From NCBI GenBank assembly GCA_040507895.1, contig JBEVNX010000042.1:1-10781 (forward strand): a stretch of DNA of 10,781 nucleotides. The letters are read 5' to 3'. Below, piece by piece: positions 1 through 6,153 of the stretch (positions within the stretch are counted from its first letter, which is position 1; the number at the start of each line of letters is the position of its first letter). The notes beneath the pieces were generated by a model, which saw only the letters and a list, made by a program, of their open reading frames with translations, made no database searches and had not been told where the DNA came from. Source of the DNA: JBEVNX01 sp040507895. GTDB taxonomy: Bacteria; Desulfobacterota; Binatia; JACPRU01. Both the position numbers and the translations under genes were made by a program.

Positions 1-345
1 CAGCAGGCCTGCCCGGCGAAACCTCGCCATGAGCTCCGTGTCTTCGCTCGGCACCATGCCTTGCGCGAGCTTCGAGCCCATGTCGCAGCGCACGTTCTTG
101 GCGTGCAGCACGAGCTCCTTGATGAGGAACGGCACGCCACGAAAAGGCCCCTCCGGCAGCCCTTGGCCGATCGCCGCTCGCGCTTGGTCGGGAAGTGTCT
201 GCAGCACCGCATTGATCTTCGGATTCACCTTCTCGACGGCGCTGAGCGCAGCCTCGAGCAGCTCCTCCGGCTTCACTTCCTTGCGGGCGACGAGATCGGC
301 GAGGCCGAGGCCGTCGCGGCTCGTGTAGTCCTGAAGAGAGAGCAT
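1..345 (-). CDS. Amidase-signature family enzyme, N-terminal part (cut by window edge)
   Basis: The first 115 codons of an amidase-signature (AS) hydrolase are read from an ATG at 345 down to the window edge; the stop lies outside. AS enzymes hydrolyse amide bonds with a Ser-cisSer-Lys triad. The segment GVPFLIKE (residues 70-77) is the family's lysine motif, and K76 is the predicted catalytic lysine. It follows the usual N-terminal helices, including an LLEAALSAVEKVNPKINAV stretch (29-47) typical of GatA, NylA and FAAH relatives. The two catalytic serines would lie beyond the edge. Family members are about 450-500 residues, so roughly a quarter is visible. The start is supported by AGGAGG (complement of 354-359) eight bases upstream. 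The substrate cannot be told from this part. A GatA role (glutamyl-tRNA amidotransferase) seems less likely, because no gatB or gatC is beside it. It is transcribed away from the helicase gene. Confidence 0.85.
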   Translation of the reverse strand, partial: MLSLQDYTSRDGLGLADLVARKEVKPEELLEAALSAVEKVNPKINAVLQTLPDQARAAIGQGLPEGPFRGVPFLIKELVLHAKNVRCDMGSKLAQGMVPSEDTELMARFRRAGLL

Positions 346-353
346 GATGGATT

Positions 354-359
354 CCTCCT
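354..359 (-). promoter_or_regulatory. Ribosome binding site of the amidase gene
   Basis: The minus strand reads AAGGAGGAATCCATC before the ATG at 345. The AGGAGG core has an 8-base spacer and fixes this start. Confidence 0.8.
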
Positions 360-409
360 TCGCCCGCCCATCCCATACTCCTGCGGCGGCGACGAGGTAA
401 AGGCGGAGT

Positions 410-431
410 TGCGAAGCTCGGGGACTTCGCA
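410..431. other. Small inverted repeat in the amidase/helicase divergent region
   Basis: TGCGAAG (410-416) and CTTCGCA (425-431) are perfect 7-bp inverted arms around an 8-base loop. The right arm overlaps the possible -35 hexamer of the helicase promoter. It could be an operator or just a chance hairpin. No T-run follows, so it is not a convincing terminator. Confidence 0.35.
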
Positions 432-454
432 GGTCCGCGCGTTCCGCCTATAGA
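426..454 (+). promoter_or_regulatory. Possible sigma70-type promoter for the helicase gene
   Basis: TTCGCA (426-431) and TATAGA (449-454) are separated by 17 bases, and each matches the consensus hexamer at four of six positions. The expected transcript start would be about 10 bases before the ATG at 471, giving a very short leader. That agrees with the lack of a good Shine-Dalgarno site there. This is a pattern match only. Confidence 0.3.
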
Positions 455-470
455 GGCATGCTTCGGCTCG

Positions 471-2576
471 ATGGTCGACCCGGCTGCAGACTTGTCCGCC
501 GACGAGCGGGCGATCGTGACGGAGGAGGAAGCGCTCCTCGCCCGCGTAAGGCTTTCGCTCGACCGCGCGCGCGAGCGCGCGCTGCGCCGCGCCGTCGAGA
601 GCACCGCCGCCGCCGACGAGGCACTACGCTCGCTTCGCGACGAAGCCGTCGCGTCCTCGGCCGAGGACCTTCCCCCGCTCCTCCACGAGATGAGCGTGCG
701 CCAGCGCCTTGCCGAACGTCGCTCCCAGCACCGCCTGCCCCCGGCGGCGGCCCCCTACATCGCGCACCTGCGGGTCGACGAAGGGAAGGGGCCCGACGAC
801 TATCTCCTCGGCCACGTGACGTTCGTCGATGCCGCGGAGGGCATCCGCATCGTCGACTGGCGGGTCGCGCCAGTGGCGCGGATCTTCTATCGCTACCGCG
901 AGGGCGACCGCTTCGAGGAAGCGTTCCCGGGCCGCGTCGCCGAAGGGATCGTGGTCGCGCGCCGGATCCTGGTGATCCAGGACGGCGCCCTGTGGCGCAT
1001 CGTCGGCGACTGCGTCCTGCTCGAGCGTGAGCGCAATGGCCGCTGGCGCGCCTCGAATCGCGCGGCGCTGTCGCTTCAGACAGGAGGGGCGGAGACCGCC
1101 GCGCGCCCGGGCATCCTCGGCGTCGGCATCGGCACCTCCGCCCGCACCAAGCCCGCGGAGATCACCGCCTTGCTCGACCCCGAGCAGTACGCCGCGGTCT
1201 CGGCTCCTCCGGACCAACCCCTGCTGGTGCTTGGCAGCGCCGGAAGCGGCAAGACGACGGTCGCGCTTCACCGGTTGGCGCGCATCGCTGCCGTCGAGCC
1301 CCGCCGCTATCCCTTATCCGGGGCGACCGTGGTGGTGCCCGAGGAGGGTCTCGCCCGCCTGTCCCGGCGGCTCCTCGAGCCGCTCGGCGTCGGGGCCTCG
1401 CACGTCAAGACGGCGGAGGCGTGGATCACGGAGCTGGCCCGGCGCGTGTTCAGGCGCCCGATCGAGGTGTGCTTCGATGCGCCCCCGCTCGTCTCGAGCT
1501 TGAAGCGTCACCCCGCGCTCCATCGCGCCATCCTCTCGCGCTCCGGGGCGGCGGAGCCTTCGTTGAAGCTCGCGCCCCTGCGCCGCGGTCTCGCCGAAGC
1601 CTTCACTGACCGGGAGTTCCTTTCGGCCGTGGTCGGCGCGTCGTCGGGCGATCTGCCGACGACGGCGATCGAAGAGACGGTGCGCCACACGCTGTTGCAG
1701 CTCGCCGAGCCGCTCGATCGACAACTTGAGTCGGTCACCGATCCCGAACGGAGGCGCGCCATCGACGGGCGAGCCATCGCGGAGGGCACTCCCGACGCGC
1801 TCGCGGGGACGCTCGACGTAGAGGACCTGCCGATCCTCCTCATGCTGCGGGGCGTGGCGGCGGCACTCGGCGCGACGCCGATCGCTCTTCTGGTGATCGA
1901 CGAGGCGGAAGACTTCTCGCTCTTCGAGCTCTCGGTCCTCGGCCGGCAGCTCTCCAAGGCGGGCAGCGTCACCCTCGCCGGTGACGAGGCGCAGCAGACC
2001 GCCTCGAGCTTCGCCGACTGGCCGACGTCGGTCGCTACGCTCGGCGTTCGCGAGGCGCAAACGGTCCGCTTGCCGGTCTCCTATCGCTGCCCCCGTCCGG
2101 TCGCCGCGCTGGCCCGGCGCCTCCTCGGCTCGCTCGCCCCGCAGGACCCCGTGCACGCCGCTCGGGAAGGGGCCCCTGTCGGCATATTCAGGCTACCCAC
2201 GGAGGCGCAGGCGCAGCTCTTCCTGGCGGGCGCGCTGCGCGATCTCGTCGATCGCGAGCCCCGGGCATCGATAGGCGTCGTCGCTGCGACGCCCGACGCC
2301 GCCCGGCGTGTCCACTCGGTGATCGCGGACATGCCCGAGGCGCGCCTCGTGCTCCACGGCGAATTCAGCTTCGAGCCCGGCATCGATGTGACCGATGTCG
2401 ATAACGTCAAGGGGCTGGAGTTCGACTACATCGTCGTACCGGACGGCACGGCGGCGGCTTATCCTCTCGCCGACGAGGCGCGACACCGGTTGCACGTCGC
2501 GGTCACGCGTGCGGCACACCAGCTCTGGATCGTGGCGGGCGGCGCCGCCTCTCCGCTGCTGGCCGGCGAGGGATGA
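471..2576 (+). CDS. HelD/UvrD-like superfamily 1 ATP-dependent helicase
   Basis: A 701-residue superfamily 1A motor protein. Motifs in order: Q motif LDPEQ (235-239); Walker A GSAGSGKTT (255-263); Walker B IDEAED (476-481); motif III LAGDEAQQ (502-509); motif IV region VSYRCP (536-541) with an arginine; motif V VKGLEFD (646-652); and motif VI VAVTRA (676-681). An alpha-helical charged N-terminus (about 10-90) precedes a block with VDWRVAPVARIFY (128-140). That block matches the conserved DWRxP..xFY element of HelD proteins. HelD uses its N-terminal coiled coil and ATPase arms to release stalled RNA polymerase from DNA, and the length fits HelD (about 700-770). HelD is best known from Gram-positive bacteria, so the polymerase role here is an inference. 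A DNA-unwinding UvrD-like role is the alternative. The start is the first in-frame ATG; there is no strong ribosome binding site before it. The gene appears monocistronic. Confidence 0.85.
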   Translation: MVDPAADLSADERAIVTEEEALLARVRLSLDRARERALRRAVESTAAADEALRSLRDEAVASSAEDLPPLLHEMSVRQRLAERRSQHRLPPAAAPYIAHLRVDEGKGPDDYLLGHVTFVDAAEGIRIVDWRVAPVARIFYRYREGDRFEEAFPGRVAEGIVVARRILVIQDGALWRIVGDCVLLERERNGRWRASNRAALSLQTGGAETAARPGILGVGIGTSARTKPAEITALLDPEQYAAVSAPPDQPLLVLGSAGSGKTTVALHRLARIAAVEPRRYPLSGATVVVPEEGLARLSRRLLEPLGVGASHVKTAEAWITELARRVFRRPIEVCFDAPPLVSSLKRHPALHRAILSRSGAAEPSLKLAPLRRGLAEAFTDREFLSAVVGASSGDLPTTAIEETVRHTLLQLAEPLDRQLESVTDPERRRAIDGRAIAEGTPDALAGTLDVEDLPILLMLRGVAAALGATPIALLVIDEAEDFSLFELSVLGRQLSKAGSVTLAGDEAQQTASSFADWPTSVATLGVREAQTVRLPVSYRCPRPVAALARRLLGSLAPQDPVHAAREGAPVGIFRLPTEAQAQLFLAGALRDLVDREPRASIGVVAATPDAARRVHSVIADMPEARLVLHGEFSFEPGIDVTDVDNVKGLEFDYIVVPDGTAAAYPLADEARHRLHVAVTRAAHQLWIVAGGAASPLLAGEG

Positions 2577-2637
2577 CACCGGCGGGTCATGAACAACCCT
2601 CGGCAGGAGCGCGCTCGTATGCTATGCCGGAGCAAGT

Positions 2638-2669
2638 GATGCGGTGCCCCTGGAGTCACCCGCCGCATC
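2638..2669. other. Inverted repeat downstream of the helicase gene
   Basis: GATGCGG (2638-2644) and CCGCATC (2663-2669) are perfect 7-bp arms, extended inward by one G-T wobble and one G-C pair. It lies 60 bases after the helicase stop and about 60 before the next start. It may act as a terminator or leader hairpin, but no T-run follows. Confidence 0.3.
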
Positions 2670-2714
2670 CCGCAAACCTCGGGGGGGTGAAGGGCGGTGT
2701 GTCGCTACTCGAAC

Positions 2715-2719
2715 GGAGG
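2715..2719 (+). promoter_or_regulatory. Ribosome binding site that sets the OmpA-like start
   Basis: GGAGG, 7 bases before the ATG at 2727. This favours 2727 over the in-frame ATG at 2697, which would put ten polar residues ahead of the signal peptide and has no such site. Confidence 0.75.
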
Positions 2720-2726
2720 GATTCCC

Positions 2727-3329
2727 ATGGGGACCTGGTTGCGGACTCTGGCGGTTGGCTTCGTGTTAGTCGCGTCGCTCTTGGGCGCATCGGGTTGCAT
2801 CGCGACCCGGAATTGGGTGCTGGAACAGATCGAGCCGGTGAACGGGCGCTTGAGCGCCGCCGACCAGCGCATCAGTGAGGTCGATGCCAAGGCCGACCGC
2901 GCGCTCGCAGGCCTCAACAACCTGCGCCTCGAAGACAAGCTCGTCCTCGGAATGAAGGAGGGCGCGACGTTCAGCTTCAACTCGGCCGGGCTTTCGAGCC
3001 AGGCGAAGGGCGAGATCGACCGCTTCTTCAAGGAGATGGATGAGCGTGGCGACCCGCAGCCGTCGGCCGAGGAGCGGGTCTACGTGGTCGCCGGGCACAC
3101 CGACAGCACCGGCAAGCCGGACTACAACTACGAGCTCGGGCAGCGCCGGGCCGAGCGCGTGGCGGGCTATCTGGTGAGCGAGAAGGGGATCGATCCGACC
3201 CACGTCCACGTTGTGTCGTACGGAGACTCGAAGCCGATCGCAGACAACAAGACGGCAGAAGGGCGTCGTGGTAACCGCCGCATCGAGATCCTCGTCTATC
3301 AAGAGAAGGTGACCACCACGTCGCACTGA
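2727..3329 (+). CDS. OmpA-family outer-membrane lipoprotein (Pal-like)
   Basis: A 200-residue protein with a lipoprotein signal peptide. A basic start and hydrophobic core (about 7-19) lead to a lipobox ending in ASGC, which makes C24 the predicted lipidated residue. The next residue is Ile rather than Asp, which favours sorting to the outer membrane. A charged helical linker (about 33-75) follows, then an OmpA C-terminal domain with HTDSTG (124-129), LGQRRAERV (137-145), YGDSKP (165-170) and NRRIEI (183-188). In this family the conserved Asp and Arg bind the diaminopimelate of peptidoglycan, so the protein probably tethers the outer membrane to the cell wall. It differs from a true Pal in its long helical linker, and no tol genes are nearby, so no gene symbol is given. 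It converges with the kinase gene across a long palindrome. Confidence 0.9.
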   Translation: MGTWLRTLAVGFVLVASLLGASGCIATRNWVLEQIEPVNGRLSAADQRISEVDAKADRALAGLNNLRLEDKLVLGMKEGATFSFNSAGLSSQAKGEIDRFFKEMDERGDPQPSAEERVYVVAGHTDSTGKPDYNYELGQRRAERVAGYLVSEKGIDPTHVHVVSYGDSKPIADNKTAEGRRGNRRIEILVYQEKVTTTSH

Positions 3330-3359
3330 GCCCAGGTGGGTTCCGAGCCCGTACCAACT

Positions 3360-3435
3360 GAAGCGGAGTCGGCGAGGTTCGCTTCGGTCCGGACTCGTCG
3401 TTGGCCACTGCGGCGAGCCTCGCCGACTCCGCTTC
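3360..3435. repeat. Long palindrome between convergent genes (bidirectional terminator or dispersed repeat)
   Basis: Arms 3360-3377 and 3418-3435 are perfect 18-bp inverted complements. On the plus strand the stem can extend inward by six more pairs, two of them G-U, leaving a 28-base loop (3384-3411). It sits between the stop of the OmpA-like gene (3329) and the stop of the kinase gene (3457), where a bidirectional terminator would be useful. No T-run follows on either side. The stem is longer than usual for an intrinsic terminator, so a REP-like or MITE-like dispersed palindrome is the main alternative. Confidence 0.75.
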
Positions 3436-3456
3436 CGCTCCGTCCGTCGCGCGCCG

Positions 3457-5292
3457 CTAGTCCGCTTCCGCCGGGAAGGCGAGCTCGACCTCGAAGCCGC
3501 CCTCAGAGAGGTTCCGCCCGCTGACGCGTGCGCCCATCTCGCGCGCGAGGCCGCGCACGAGCGCGAGGCCGATCCCGGTGCCCTTGCTGCGGCGCGTGAG
3601 CTCGCTCTCACCACGGTAGAAGGGCTCGAAGATCCGCCGCAGGTGGCGCGCGGGAACGCCTGGGCCGCGGTCGCGCACCGTGAGCTGAAGGCCGCCGCCC
3701 GCCCGCCGGCAACGCAGCACGATCTCCTTGGCGTTTGCGCCGTTCGCGTACTTCACGGCGTTGTCGACCAGATTGAACAAGACCTGCTTGAGGGCATCGC
3801 GGTCGAAACGTACCGCGGGGAGGTTCTCTTCCAGATCGAGCCGCAGCGCGAGGCCCGCGCCCTCGACGTGCGGCTCGACGAGCGCCGCGACGTCGCGGCA
3901 CACGGCACCCACGTCTCCGCGCTCGAGCCGCGCGCGGCGCGTGCCCTTCTCGAGGCGTGAGAGCTCGAGCACGTTGTCGACGAGCCGACTCAAGCGCTCG
4001 GACTCGGCGGTGATGTGCCGGTGGTACTCGTCGCGCTTGGCTTCCGACGGCACCATGCCGTCGCGGAGCATCTCCCCGTACATGCGGATCGCGGTGAGCG
4101 GCGTCTTGAGCTCATGGGTCACCGCGGCGACGAAGTTGCTCCGTTGCTCGGCGTATCGCACCACCACGGCCACCATGCGGTAGAGGGCGCCGAGGCCGAG
4201 CACCGCGACCGCGAGAGACAGGCCGGCGAGCGCGTAGACGTATCCGGTGCCGCCGAGGCCCGGCAGCGGAGAGAGAGCGAGCCGCGCGGCGAGCGCCTCG
4301 AAGGGCTCCGCGAAGCGGTGCTGGTAGATCCGGCGGCCGGGCTTCGCGCGCTCGAGCCCCGGCGCCGCGCCGAACGAAACCGTCGCATAGGCCGCGAGCT
4401 CCGAGGCGCCGAGCGCCCGCTCGCCGAGCCATGCGCCGAGCTTGTCGACGTCGAGGAGCAGTCCCTGGCGATAGGCCTGACGCTCGTGAACGACCGTTCG
4501 AAAGAGCATGAGCCGGCGCTCCTCGACGAGCCGCCCGATCATCGGCGAGAGCTCGAACCGCTCGCGCTCCCACTTCTCTTTCGACTCGCGCCGGCCGTCG
4601 ATCGAGCCGCCGATCTGGCCCGCCGCGCGCTCGTTTCCCTTGGCCCCCGACGCGCTCTCCTCGGCGGCTTGCTTCGCGTACTCGCTGGAGACCTTCGATT
4701 GGCGGTCGGCCCGCTGCTCGATGCCTTTGTTGAGCGCCCGCAGCGCATCGTAGGCAGAAACCGCGCCGTCCGCCTTGCGCTCGTCGCGCAAGGCTTGCTG
4801 GACGGGCTCGCTCCGCGCTCCCCGGTCCAGCTCGACCGTCGAGCCCGGAGCCTGGATCTCGCCTCCCGCGCGAAGCTTCTCGGCGCTGGCCGGCGCCGCC
4901 CAGAAGGCGTCGACGGCGCGCGCGATCTCACCGCTCGCAGCCTGCGGCGGGCGCTCCGTGGGAAGGCGCAACGTACCGTCAGGGTCGCGCTGGAAGTAGC
5001 CGATGACGAAAGGCAGCGCCGGAGGGTCGGCGAGAGGCGAGCGCGCCGTCACCCCCGGAGACTCGCCGGAGGGCGTGTACTCGCGCGCATAGTGGCCGAA
5101 GGGCCGCTGCTCCTCGACGGTGAGGAAGCCCGACAGCGCTCGCTCCATCTCGTCGAACAGACGCTCCGCGACCGTCTGGTGGCGCGCATCGCGCTCGATC
5201 GCGACGCTCTGGAGCGCCCGGCGGGCGAGCAGCGCCGTCGGCACGAGTAGCGCGGCGGCGACGACGAGGAAGAGCAGACGGAAGCGGCGCAC
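3457..5292 (-). CDS. Sensor histidine kinase with large periplasmic sensor
   Basis: A 611-residue membrane kinase, partner of the response regulator just upstream. Transmembrane helices lie at about 5-23 and 351-377 and enclose a periplasmic region of roughly 325 residues. The middle of that region (about 155-265) is charged, helical and low in hydrophobicity. The kinase core follows almost directly, with no recognisable HAMP domain. It has the H-box VTHELKTPL (391-399, phospho-acceptor H393), N-box NLVDNAVKYA (507-516), G1 DRGPGVP (541-547), F-box FEPFYR (555-560) and G2 GTGIGLALV (571-579). All residues needed for ATP binding and autophosphorylation are present. The start is GTG, 3 bases after the regulator's TGA, with a GGGGTG-like site overlapping that stop, which suggests translational coupling. 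The ligand is unknown. The divergent VWA/PspA operon suggests an envelope signal, which is inference. Confidence 0.95.
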   Translation of the reverse strand: MRRFRLLFLVVAAALLVPTALLARRALQSVAIERDARHQTVAERLFDEMERALSGFLTVEEQRPFGHYAREYTPSGESPGVTARSPLADPPALPFVIGYFQRDPDGTLRLPTERPPQAASGEIARAVDAFWAAPASAEKLRAGGEIQAPGSTVELDRGARSEPVQQALRDERKADGAVSAYDALRALNKGIEQRADRQSKVSSEYAKQAAEESASGAKGNERAAGQIGGSIDGRRESKEKWERERFELSPMIGRLVEERRLMLFRTVVHERQAYRQGLLLDVDKLGAWLGERALGASELAAYATVSFGAAPGLERAKPGRRIYQHRFAEPFEALAARLALSPLPGLGGTGYVYALAGLSLAVAVLGLGALYRMVAVVVRYAEQRSNFVAAVTHELKTPLTAIRMYGEMLRDGMVPSEAKRDEYHRHITAESERLSRLVDNVLELSRLEKGTRRARLERGDVGAVCRDVAALVEPHVEGAGLALRLDLEENLPAVRFDRDALKQVLFNLVDNAVKYANGANAKEIVLRCRRAGGGLQLTVRDRGPGVPARHLRRIFEPFYRGESELTRRSKGTGIGLALVRGLAREMGARVSGRNLSEGGFEVELAFPAEAD

Positions 5293-5295
5293 CGT

Positions 5296-5988
5296 TCACC
5301 CCGCGAGGCGGTACCCTTCGCCGCGCACGGTCTCCAGTGGTCCGGCGTCGGACATGCCGAGCTTCTTGCGGAGCTTACCCACGTGCACGTCCACGGTGCG
5401 CGTGTGGACGTTCTCGACGTGGGTCATCCCCCAGACCTCGAGCAACAGTGCCCGGCGGCTGACGATCCGCCCGCGATCGCGTGCGAAGAGCGCCAGCATG
5501 CTCACCTCGCGCGGCGTCAGCTCGACGCTGCGGCTTCCGTCGGACGCGGTTCGCGCCGCAGGATCGATACTCCAGCCCGCGAGCATGAACGGCCGGGTGT
5601 CGGCCGGCGCCAAGCGGCCCGAGCGGCGCAGCAGCGCCTCGACGCGCGCCATCAGCTCGGCGACCGAGAACGGCTTGGTCACGTAGTCGTCCGCGCCGCA
5701 ACGAAAGCCCTCGAGCACGTCGCTCTCCGCACCGCGAGCGGTGAGCATGAGGATGGCGAGTTCCGGCCGCTTGGCGCGGAGCTCGCGGCAGACGTCAAAG
5801 CCCGAGACGCCGGGCAGCATGACGTCGAGCACGACGAGCGCGTAGCGTCCGCCGAGCGCCCGGTGCAGGCCCTCTTCGCCCGAGCCGATCGCGGTCGCCG
5901 CATAGCCGCGATACGCGAGCACGTCGCAGATGCCCCCGGCGATCACGCTCTCGTCCTCGACCACGAGGATCGGCAGCTTGGTGTCCAC
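5296..5988 (-). CDS. OmpR/PhoB-family response regulator
   Basis: A 230-residue two-domain regulator. The receiver domain (about 5-122) has the acidic pair E11/D12, phospho-acceptor D55 in VVLDVMLPG, switch threonine T83 in MLTARG, and K105 in YVTKPF. The C-terminal winged helix (about 132-230) has VELTPREVSMLALF (155-168), the recognition-helix region TRTVDVHVGKLRKKL (197-211) and the terminal GEGYRLAG wing. It should dimerise on phosphorylation and bind tandem direct repeats, and such a repeat lies just upstream at 6050-6071. The start is the only in-frame start codon after an upstream stop, a GTG at 5988. An ATG at 5990 is out of frame. No good Shine-Dalgarno site precedes it. The gene is first in a two-gene operon with the kinase. 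Confidence 0.95.
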   Translation of the reverse strand: MDTKLPILVVEDESVIAGGICDVLAYRGYAATAIGSGEEGLHRALGGRYALVVLDVMLPGVSGFDVCRELRAKRPELAILMLTARGAESDVLEGFRCGADDYVTKPFSVAELMARVEALLRRSGRLAPADTRPFMLAGWSIDPAARTASDGSRSVELTPREVSMLALFARDRGRIVSRRALLLEVWGMTHVENVHTRTVDVHVGKLRKKLGMSDAGPLETVRGEGYRLAG

Positions 5989-5995
5989 ATCCCGG

Positions 5996-6001
5996 AGTGT
6001 A
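5996..6001 (-). promoter_or_regulatory. Possible -10 element for the response regulator gene
   Basis: The minus strand reads TACACT, ending 7 bases before the GTG at 5988, so a transcript from it would be leaderless. The -35 match is poor. An alternative -10 is TAGCAT (complement of 6025-6030), about 20 bases from the tandem repeat. Neither is secure. Confidence 0.2.
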
Positions 6002-6049
6002 CGCCATCGACGCCCCGGTTCTGAATGCTACGTAAATCGTCGCGCGCGG

Positions 6050-6071
6050 ATTTTACGCTGCTTTTACGCAA
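6050..6071. promoter_or_regulatory. Tandem 11-bp direct repeat, candidate response-regulator binding site
   Basis: TTTTACGC occurs at 6051-6058 and again at 6062-6069, exactly 11 bases apart (GCGTAAAA twice on the minus strand). OmpR/PhoB-type regulators bind head-to-tail half-sites with this one-helical-turn spacing. A degenerate copy in the opposite direction, ACGTAAATCG, is at 6030-6039. The site lies between the regulator gene and the VWA operon, so it could control both. Binding by the adjacent regulator is inferred from position and spacing. Confidence 0.6.
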
Positions 6072-6115
6072 TGCCTCTGCCCTCCGCACGGTCTACTCGT
6101 GCAGAGTGATCGTGC

Positions 6116-6134
6116 GCGGACGATGCGTGTCCGC
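6116..6134 (+). other. Small hairpin in the leader of the VWA gene
   Basis: GCGGAC (6116-6121) and GTCCGC (6129-6134) form a perfect 6-bp stem with a 7-base loop. It ends 6 bases before the ribosome binding site of the VWA gene and could influence translation. In DNA this rich in GC it could also be chance. Confidence 0.3.
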
Positions 6135-6153
6135 CGAGAAAGGGGAGAGGCAA

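Noticed and set aside
61..453. Plus-strand frames opposite the amidase
   Set aside because: The minus strand carries the amidase motif GVPFLIKE and a good ribosome binding site, while the plus frames show no domain.
1314..2156. A 280-codon minus-strand frame inside the helicase gene
   Set aside because: It is a shadow of the helicase coding sequence with low-complexity composition.
2638..2669. Inverted repeat as an intrinsic terminator of the helicase gene
   Set aside because: No T-run follows and the loop is large, so I list it only as an inverted repeat.
2766..3614. A 282-codon minus-strand frame across the OmpA-like gene and the palindrome
   Set aside because: It is antisense to the OmpA-family gene and overlaps the kinase end. 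It has no motif and no supported start.
4015..5250. A 411-codon open frame on the plus strand opposite the kinase gene
   Set aside because: It is antisense to a clear histidine kinase, its composition is Arg/Ala/Glu rich, and it has no recognisable motif.
6025..6153. A 43-codon N-terminal extension of the VWA protein from an ATG at 6025
   Set aside because: It would run through the tandem repeats and leader, has no ribosome binding site, and would bury the signal peptide. The ATG at 6154 has a good site.
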